From positions 1 to 9,941 of the forward strand of contig DIFQ01000154.1 of assembly GCA_002419215.1 (NCBI GenBank): DNA of 9,941 nucleotides, given 5' to 3'. Positions 6,115 through 9,941 of the stretch are shown one piece after another. The translations under genes were made by a program, and so were the position numbers. The DNA is from Syntrophaceae bacterium UBA5744. GTDB lineage: Bacteria > Desulfobacterota > Syntrophia > Syntrophales > UBA2192. Under the pieces are notes generated by a model. That model was not told the origin of the DNA, did no database searches, and saw only the letters and a program-made list of their open reading frames with translations. How positions within the stretch are numbered: position 1 is the first letter of the stretch; every line of letters starts with the position of its first letter.

Positions 6115-6194
6115 AAAAAGACGAAATAGACGTACCAACGAAACAGACCAAAAAGACAAAATAGACCAGAAAGACCAAATAGACGAGATAGACG
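6115..6194 (+). repeat. 9-nt tandem array, consensus AAATAGACC
   Basis: Nine degenerate units run through the dnaX-ybaB spacer: AAAAAGACG, AAATAGACG, an 8-nt TACCAACG, AAACAGACC, AAAAAGACA, AAATAGACC, AGAAAGACC, AAATAGACG, AGATAGACG. The period is 9 except for the 8-nt unit at 6133. Composition (A-rich, almost no T) differs sharply from the flanking genes. On the minus strand it translates into a Leu/Phe/Gly low-complexity string that is not a believable protein. Function unknown. Confidence 0.75.
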
Positions 6195-6215
6195 ACCGGG
6201 TGGAAGGGAAGATTC

Positions 6216-6262
6216 ACCCTCACCTCGGTCCTCTCCCCTCAAGGGAGAGGAAGATTGAGGTA
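6216..6262. repeat. CCTCTCCC / GGGAGAGG palindromic intergenic element
   Basis: TCCTCTCCC (6229-6237) pairs perfectly with GGGAGAGGA (6243-6251) around a CTCAA loop, and CCTC/GAGG outer matches extend it (CACCTC at 6221, TTGAGG at 6255). It looks like a REP-type palindrome of a kind common between genes in many proteobacteria. It ends 12 nt before the ybaB Shine-Dalgarno and has no T run, so it may act as mRNA structure rather than as a terminator. Confidence 0.6.
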
Positions 6263-6274
6263 ACTGTTTTTCAT

Positions 6275-6280
6275 AGGAGG
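6275..6280 (+). promoter_or_regulatory. Consensus Shine-Dalgarno that sets the ybaB TTG start
   Basis: AGGAGG lies 8 nt before the TTG at 6289. No ATG or GTG in frame lies closer, and the protein aligned from TTG has the normal family N-terminus. This is the strongest ribosome binding site in the window, paired with the weakest start codon. Confidence 0.8.
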
Positions 6281-6288
6281 TAGTTGTT

Positions 6289-6597
6289 TTGAATTTTCAA
6301 AATCTGATGAAACAGGCCCAGAAGCTTCAGGAGAAAATGGCGAAGGTCCAGGAGGAGCTCGCCTCGAAAACCGTGGAGGCCACGTCGGGGGGCGGCATGG
6401 TGACGGCCGTTGTCAACGGCAAGTTCGAGTTGATGGCCATCCGGATCGAGAAGGACGTCGTCAACCCCGACGACGTCGACATGCTGCAGGATCTCATCGT
6501 CGCGGCCGTGAACGAGGGGGTCCGCAAGGCCCAGGAGATGGCTTCGGCGGAGATGGCGAAGGTGACCGGCGGCATGAAGCTTCCCGGCATGATGTAA
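6289..6597 (+). CDS. ybaB: YbaB/EbfC family nucleoid-associated protein
   Basis: The 102-residue length and pattern are typical of the family. The N-terminal helix reads NLMKQAQKLQEKMAKVQEEL (5-24). It is followed by the conserved turn into strands (VEATSGGGMVTAVVNGKFEL), then IRIEKDVVNPDDVDMLQDLIVAAVNEGVRKAQE, and a Met/Gly-rich tail ending GMKLPGMM. YbaB/EbfC proteins form dimers shaped like tweezers that bind DNA and affect nucleoid structure and expression. The gene starts with TTG, chosen because of the AGGAGG 8 nt upstream. It lies between dnaX and recR, the standard order in bacteria. The 258-bp gap from dnaX, filled by repeats, is unusually long for this pair. recR begins 14 nt after its stop. 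Confidence 0.95.
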   Translation: MNFQNLMKQAQKLQEKMAKVQEELASKTVEATSGGGMVTAVVNGKFELMAIRIEKDVVNPDDVDMLQDLIVAAVNEGVRKAQEMASAEMAKVTGGMKLPGMM

Positions 6598-6610
6598 GAG
6601 GGCGCTGGCC

Positions 6611-7210
6611 ATGACGGGATATGCAGCGCCCATCCAACGCCTCATCCAGGAGCTGGGCCGCCTGCCGGGCATCGGCGAGAAGACGGCCACGCGCCTGGCC
6701 ATGTTCATCCTGCGATGGTCTTCCGAGGAGGCGAGGCGGCTTGCCGAGAGCATCGTCGACGTCAAGGAGAAGATCCGGTTCTGCTCGGTCTGCTTCAACC
6801 TTGCCGAGGGCGAGCTTTGCGACGTTTGCGCAGACCCGGGCCGGGACCGCGAGAGAATCTGTGTTGTCGAGGATCCCGACTCGCTCACCGCCATCGAGGA
6901 GAGCGGGAGTTTCCGCGGCACCTACCATGTCCTCCACGGGGCCCTTGCCCCCCTGGACGGGATCGGCCCGGATCAGATCCGCATCCGCGAGCTTGCCGAG
7001 CGCCTGGAACAGGGGGGCATCCGCGAAGTCATCGTGGCCACAAACCCCAGCGTCCAGGGGGAGGCTACGGCGCTTCTCATCATGAGGCTTTTGAAAGACA
7101 GGGGGATCGAGGTTACCCGGATCGCCCTCGGCGTGCCCGTGGGGGGCGATCTGCGATACACGGACAAGATGACGCTGGCCAAGGCGATGGAGCACCGCCG
7201 CGGCATGTGA
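6611..7210 (+). CDS. recR: Recombination mediator protein RecR
   Basis: At 199 residues it has the normal length and all family domains in order: helix-hairpin-helix LGRLPGIGEKTA (15-26), a four-Cys zinc finger (C58, C61, C70, C73), a Toprim domain starting ICVVEDPDSLTAIE (83-96) with GALAPLDGIGP (110-120) and VIVATNPSVQGEATALL (140-156), and the C-terminal GVPVGGDLRYTDKMTLAKA. RecR acts with RecO (and RecF) to load RecA on SSB-coated single-stranded DNA during gap repair. GAGGG (6598-6602) overlaps the region just after the ybaB stop, 8 nt before the ATG, so the two are surely co-transcribed. An octamer array begins 37 nt after the stop. Confidence 0.97.
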   Translation: MTGYAAPIQRLIQELGRLPGIGEKTATRLAMFILRWSSEEARRLAESIVDVKEKIRFCSVCFNLAEGELCDVCADPGRDRERICVVEDPDSLTAIEESGSFRGTYHVLHGALAPLDGIGPDQIRIRELAERLEQGGIREVIVATNPSVQGEATALLIMRLLKDRGIEVTRIALGVPVGGDLRYTDKMTLAKAMEHRRGM

Positions 7211-7246
7211 GCGGCTGTCGACCGGGAGCGCATCCGGCCGACCGGA

Positions 7247-7278
7247 GAAGGTAAGAAGGTGAGAGGGTAAGAACGTTG
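7247..7278 (+). repeat. GAAGNNNN octamer array E, after recR
   Basis: GAAGGTAA (7247), GAAGGTGA (7255), GAGGGTAA (7263) and a decayed GAACGTTG (7271), at exact 8-nt spacing. The variable part GTRA is the same as in the array after dnaX. It faces the inverted array at 7316-7347, so the recR/TSUP convergent spacer can fold into a long imperfect hairpin. Confidence 0.8.
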
Positions 7279-7302
7279 GATGGGCCGGTGGCCAAATTCC
7301 AA

Positions 7303-7347
7303 CTTCCCGCCTCTCCGACCTTCTCACCTTCAAACCCTCTTACCCTC
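7303..7347 (-). repeat. GAAGNNNN octamer array F, downstream of the TSUP gene
   Basis: On the minus strand: GAGGGTAA, GAGGGTTT, GAAGGTGA, GAAGGTCG at exact 8-nt spacing (7340, 7332, 7324, 7316 as left ends), followed by decayed units to 7303. It lies just after the TSUP stop codon in the sense direction of that gene, mirroring the array after recR. Confidence 0.8.
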
Positions 7348-7367
7348 TACCTCCATGCTCTCCCCGG

Positions 7368-8123
7368 TCATGACGGCGACGGCAGGCGGCTTTTCCGGAT
7401 CAGGTCCACTCCCAGCCAGATCAGCACGACGGCAAAGAGGACCCTCAGGGTCTGGTCCGGCAGGTGATTGGCCGCCACTCCCCCCAGGAAGGCCCCGATG
7501 ATGATCCCGGTGGCGAGGCCCGGCAGGATTCTCGTGACCACGTTTCCATGGCGCCAGTGGGTCCAGGAACCGACGGCTGCCGCAGGCACCATGCTCAGCA
7601 GGGAGCTTCCCTGCGCGGTGTGCTGGCCCATCCCGACAAAGAGGACCATCCCTGCGATCAGGAAGGCCCCGCCGCCGATTCCCAGCAGCCCCGCGATGAA
7701 ACCTGTCGCGAGCCCGGTAACCGCAAGCGCGACAATGGCGGGTGCGCCCGTCAGGGACATGACCGCCAGGGCCCCCAGGTATGGTTTTGCAACCAGCAGG
7801 ACCGCTACGGCCAGAAGGACATAGCCGAAGTAGCGCTTGAGCTTCCACGCGGGAAGAACCGCACAGTAACGGGCACCCGCCCGGGCCGTGAAAGAGGCCG
7901 TGACGGCCAGGATCAGGGCCGCCGTGATATCGACGGATCCCTCCAGGGCGTAAGCGCCAGCCCCTGAAAGCCCTGCGAAAAAGACGACTGAGAGGCTCGT
8001 CCCATGGGCACATGCCTGGGGAATGCCGAGCAGCCGCGTCATGAGGGGGATCATGACCACCCCCCCGCCCAGACCCACGAGGCCCCCGAAAAGCCCTGCA
8101 ATCAAACCGATCAAAAAGCTCAT
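7368..8123 (-). CDS. TSUP (TauE/SafE) family membrane transporter
   Basis: The 251-residue hydrophobic protein is built of two related halves, each opening with a glycine-rich motif: GLFGGLVGLGGGVVMIP (10-26) and GFIAGLLGIGGGAFLIAGM (141-159). GTSL (41-44) and QGSSLLSMVP (171-180) follow in the matching places. About eight membrane segments are visible, and the length is normal. Family members export or take up small anions such as sulfite, sulfoacetate or other organic acids; the substrate cannot be read from sequence. An in-frame TTG at 8153 would add ten polar residues (SPPGRKEGT). The ATG at 8123, preceded by AGGAAAGAAGGG, is preferred because the membrane segment starts at once. It is convergent with recR, and no sulfur-metabolism gene is adjacent. 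Confidence 0.85.
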   Translation of the reverse strand: MSFLIGLIAGLFGGLVGLGGGVVMIPLMTRLLGIPQACAHGTSLSVVFFAGLSGAGAYALEGSVDITAALILAVTASFTARAGARYCAVLPAWKLKRYFGYVLLAVAVLLVAKPYLGALAVMSLTGAPAIVALAVTGLATGFIAGLLGIGGGAFLIAGMVLFVGMGQHTAQGSSLLSMVPAAAVGSWTHWRHGNVVTRILPGLATGIIIGAFLGGVAANHLPDQTLRVLFAVVLIWLGVDLIRKSRLPSPS

Positions 8124-8153
8124 GGTCCCTTCTTTCCTGCCGGGTGGCGACAA

Positions 8154-8451
8154 AACCTAGCACGAAACGGACTCTCGTATCCATCGCAGATTCATGCCGG
8201 GGCGCAATTGCCGGGAGTCGTGGACGGGCTGAAAGAAAAGGGACGGTGAGGGTTGCGCGAATGGATGATGGTCTGTCGAACACCCCGGCAAGCTGAAAAA
8301 CCACAGGGGCACTGGGGCTCAAAATCGAGGGACCCTTTCCGCGAGAAAACCTGACATAAAACGGATGTTTATCGCTGCGCCGAAGTGCCGGTTCGTCATC
8401 TCGCAGCACCGTGAAACAGGCGAAAACATCTGAAAAGTTACCACTTTGGTA
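8154..8451. other. Gene-free stretch upstream of the oxidoreductase operon
   Basis: No reading frame here has a start site and family features; the minus frame that stays open looks like chance. Structures seen: GACTCTCG (8170-8177) with CGGGAGTC (8212-8219), and a nested fold at 8367-8417. In the latter GTTT pairs with AAAC, GCTGCG (8374-8379) with CGCAGC (8402-8407), and CGAA (8381-8384) with TTCG (8392-8395). The 13-bp palindrome TACCA-CTT-TGGTA lies at 8439-8451, abutting the promoter. A small RNA or a decayed repeat is possible but not shown. Confidence 0.4.
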
Positions 8452-8497
8452 TTGACAGGCAATCGCGATTCGGATATGGGGAATTTTCTGTAATATT
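8452..8497 (+). promoter_or_regulatory. Probable promoter of the 2-oxoacid oxidoreductase operon
   Basis: A perfect TTGACA (8452-8457) is followed at 17 nt by TATGGG (8475-8480), a weak -10. Downstream, TG-T-AATATT (8489-8497) could serve as an extended -10 instead. The palindrome TACCACTTTGGTA (8439-8451) abuts the -35 box and would suit an operator. The transcript would have a leader of roughly 50-70 nt before the first ATG at 8556. Confidence 0.45.
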
Positions 8498-8555
8498 AGT
8501 TTCCGCCAATCCATCACACATTCAGTACGCAAATCTTTCCGGGGGAGAATCACCG

Positions 8556-9110
8556 ATGATCGAGATCAGATGGCATGGAAGAGGTGGCCAGGGGGCTGTT
8601 ACGTCCGTCGAGATGCTGGCGCTGGCTGCCATCGAGGCAGGGAAATACGCCCAGGGCTTCCCGGCATTCGGGCCGGAGAGGCGCGGCGCGCCCGTCATGG
8701 CCTTCAACCGCGTATCGGACAAGCCCATCAAGATCCGCTCGGGGATCTACCGCCCCGATGTGGTCGTCGTCCTGGACCCGAGCCTCGTAAGCCTCGTCCC
8801 CGTCACCGACGGTCTCAAGCCCGACGGGACCCTCATCGTCAACACGTCCAAGACAGCCGCCGAGATCCGCAAGGCGCTGAACTACAAGGGGAAGCTCGTC
8901 ACGGTCGATGCCACGCACATCGCCAGGGAGGAACTCGGTGTTCCCATCGCAAACACAACCATGCTGGGCGCCGTCCTCAAAGCCACGGGCGTCCTGAAAA
9001 TGGATTCCATGAAGTCGCCCCTCGAGCACCGTTTCGGCCGGGTGGCAGGGAAGAACATGTCCGCCATGAAGCGGGCCTACAACGAAGCCAAGCCGGCAAA
9101 AGCCGCGTAA
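8556..9110 (+). CDS. 2-oxoacid:ferredoxin oxidoreductase, gamma subunit
   Basis: The 184-residue protein shows the gamma-subunit signature: IRWHGRGGQGAVTSVEMLA (4-22), then GKYAQGFPAFGPERRGAPVMAFNR (29-52), DVVVVLDPSLV, a Gly-rich turn with LIVNTSK, and IANTTMLGAVLKATG followed by a C-terminal helix. Length is normal for the stand-alone gamma subunit of the four-subunit enzyme. With alpha, beta and delta it oxidises a 2-oxoacid and CoA to acyl-CoA and CO2, reducing ferredoxin, or runs in reverse for CO2 fixation. GGGGGAG (8541-8547), 8 nt upstream, fixes the start. The gene order gamma-delta-alpha matches por-type operons. Pyruvate is most likely, but branched-chain or aryl 2-oxoacids are possible. 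Confidence 0.92.
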   Translation: MIEIRWHGRGGQGAVTSVEMLALAAIEAGKYAQGFPAFGPERRGAPVMAFNRVSDKPIKIRSGIYRPDVVVVLDPSLVSLVPVTDGLKPDGTLIVNTSKTAAEIRKALNYKGKLVTVDATHIAREELGVPIANTTMLGAVLKATGVLKMDSMKSPLEHRFGRVAGKNMSAMKRAYNEAKPAKAA

Positions 9111-9128
9111 TCCATGCGAGGTCCAGAT

Positions 9129-9437
9129 ATGGCAAAGAAAAAGACAGAGCAGAAAAAGTGGCCCGAAAAATGGCACGAGGTGACCCCCGGCTGCATGGTT
9201 TTCGAACCGGGCAATGCCGCCAACTACAAGACGGGAAGCTGGAAGGCCCAGCGGCCCGTCCTGGACAAGCAGAAATGCATCAAGTGCGGGATCTGCTATA
9301 TCTTCTGCCCCGAGGCGTGCATCCAGGAAGACGCCGAGGGCTTCTTCGTGGCGGACCTTGGTTACTGCAAGGGCTGCGGGATCTGCGCCCACGAGTGCTG
9401 GCCCGGCGCCATCTCGATGGTTGAGGAGGAGGAGTAA
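9129..9437 (+). CDS. 2-oxoacid:ferredoxin oxidoreductase, delta subunit (2[4Fe-4S] ferredoxin-like)
   Basis: The 102-residue protein has two [4Fe-4S] motifs: C50, C53, C56, C60 (CIKCGICYIFCPEAC) and C80, C83, C86, C90 (CKGCGICAHECWPGA), where the usual Pro after the last Cys is Trp-Pro. GSWKAQRPVLDKQKC just before the first cluster is typical of PorD. The basic N-terminus is family-like. It passes electrons from the catalytic subunits to ferredoxin. An ATG at 9114 is in frame, but GAGG (9118-9121) sits 7 nt before the ATG at 9129, which is therefore chosen. It follows the gamma gene by 18 nt and precedes alpha by 1 nt, showing tight operon coupling. Confidence 0.93.
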   Translation: MAKKKTEQKKWPEKWHEVTPGCMVFEPGNAANYKTGSWKAQRPVLDKQKCIKCGICYIFCPEACIQEDAEGFFVADLGYCKGCGICAHECWPGAISMVEEEE

Positions 9438-9438
9438 G

Positions 9439-9941
9439 ATGGGAAAGCGCATAGGAATGGAAGTGGGCATCGCGGCGGCCGAGGCCGTTGCGCTCTGTAA
9501 TATCGACGTGGCGGCCGTCTACCCGATCACCCCGCAGTCGCACATCGCCGAGCACATGGCCGACATTATCCACGATGGCCGGATCGACGCCGAATTCATC
9601 ACCGTCGAGTCCGAACACTCCTCCATCAGCGCCTGCGCCGGCGCCTCGGCCACAGGAGCCCGCGTCTACACGGCAACGAGCTCACAGGGGCTCATGCTGA
9701 TGCACGAGATCCTCCCCATCGTTTCGGCCATGCGCCTGCCCGTCGTCATGGGCAATGCCAACCGGGCCGTGTCGGGACCGCTCAACATCTGGAACGACCA
9801 CGGCGACATCATGCCGCAGCGCGACAGCGGCTGGATCTGCCTTTTCACGGAAAACGGCCAGGAGGTCATCGACCTGTCGATCATGGCCTTCAAGATCGCC
9901 GAGGACCCCGAGGTGATGCTGCCCACCGTCGTCAACATCGA
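9439..9941 (+). CDS. 2-oxoacid:ferredoxin oxidoreductase, alpha subunit, 5' part (cut by window end)
   Basis: The first 167 residues of an alpha subunit (usual length about 350-400) are present. Seen: VYPITPQS (27-34), the strongly conserved family motif of the pyrimidine-binding domain; FITVESEHSSISACAGASATG (53-73); TSSQGLMLMHE (80-90); and NIWNDHGDIMPQRDSGW (116-132), close to the W.DH.D....RD.GW pattern of pyruvate-type enzymes. ATG follows the delta stop after one base, with GGAGGAGGAG overlapping the end of delta as the ribosome binding site. The beta (TPP-binding) gene is expected next, beyond the window. Substrate class is not certain from this part. Confidence 0.92.
   Translation, partial: MGKRIGMEVGIAAAEAVALCNIDVAAVYPITPQSHIAEHMADIIHDGRIDAEFITVESEHSSISACAGASATGARVYTATSSQGLMLMHEILPIVSAMRLPVVMGNANRAVSGPLNIWNDHGDIMPQRDSGWICLFTENGQEVIDLSIMAFKIAEDPEVMLPTVVNI

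Noticed and set aside
5967..6242. Minus-strand frame with Leu/Phe/Gly repeats (FGLSGLFCLFGLF)
   Set aside because: The repeats are merely the 9-nt tandem array read in frame; no start signal or homologous pattern is evident.
6031..7347. Octamer and 9-nt arrays as a CRISPR
   Set aside because: Units are 8-9 nt without spacers, far from the 23-40 nt repeats and unique spacers of CRISPR, and no cas gene is present.
7330..8553. 407-residue minus-strand frame covering the TSUP gene and the 8154-8555 gap
   Set aside because: Its second half is a shifted frame of the TSUP gene and its first half shows no family features or clear ribosome binding site.

Overview
The window is a gene-dense, GC-rich (roughly 60-65 % by eye) bacterial chromosomal segment. 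The order tadA, serine tRNAs, SRP RNA, dnaX, ybaB/ebfC, recR is an old bacterial block also known from Firmicutes. Here it is followed by a four-subunit-type 2-oxoacid:ferredoxin oxidoreductase operon. That combination, with the old-yellow-enzyme and TSUP genes, suggests an anaerobe of the Desulfobacterota (former Deltaproteobacteria, perhaps Syntrophales-like). The placement is inference from gene content, not a database match.

Left part (1-2069): the 3' end of an old-yellow-enzyme family oxidoreductase (+), convergent with a PaaI-type hotdog thioesterase (-), then a TonB-family protein (-). TonB is divergent from tadA across an AT-richer spacer.

Core block (2070-7210, all +): tadA (wobble adenosine deaminase); tRNA-Ser(CGA) and tRNA-Ser(GGA); a terminator; thrC-like threonine synthase; the 4.5S-type SRP RNA with a -10 box at the right distance; dnaX (clamp-loader gamma/tau, with an A8G slippery run near codon 436); ybaB/ebfC, starting at TTG behind a perfect Shine-Dalgarno sequence; and recR. 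These genes serve tRNA decoding, protein targeting, replication and recombinational repair.

Right part (7211-9941): a TSUP (TauE/SafE) membrane transporter (-), about 430 bp without a convincing gene but with promoter-like signals, then gamma, delta and truncated alpha subunits of a 2-oxoacid:ferredoxin oxidoreductase (+).

The most unusual signal lies between the genes. Four loci (about 669-708, 1145-1235, 1880-1977 and 6031-7347) hold purine-rich arrays with a strict 8-nt period and consensus GAAGNNNN (GARG in some units). The variable tetranucleotide is shared within a locus (GTAA/GTGA; TTAA/ATCA; AGCG/ATCG). The arrays occur in both orientations, often as facing inverted pairs, and usually begin at or just after a stop codon. 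Two of them include the stop codon of the preceding gene. A separate 9-nt tandem array (consensus AAATAGACC) and a CCTCTCCC/GGGAGAGG palindrome lie between dnaX and ybaB. No CRISPR array, insertion sequence or known defence system is visible.
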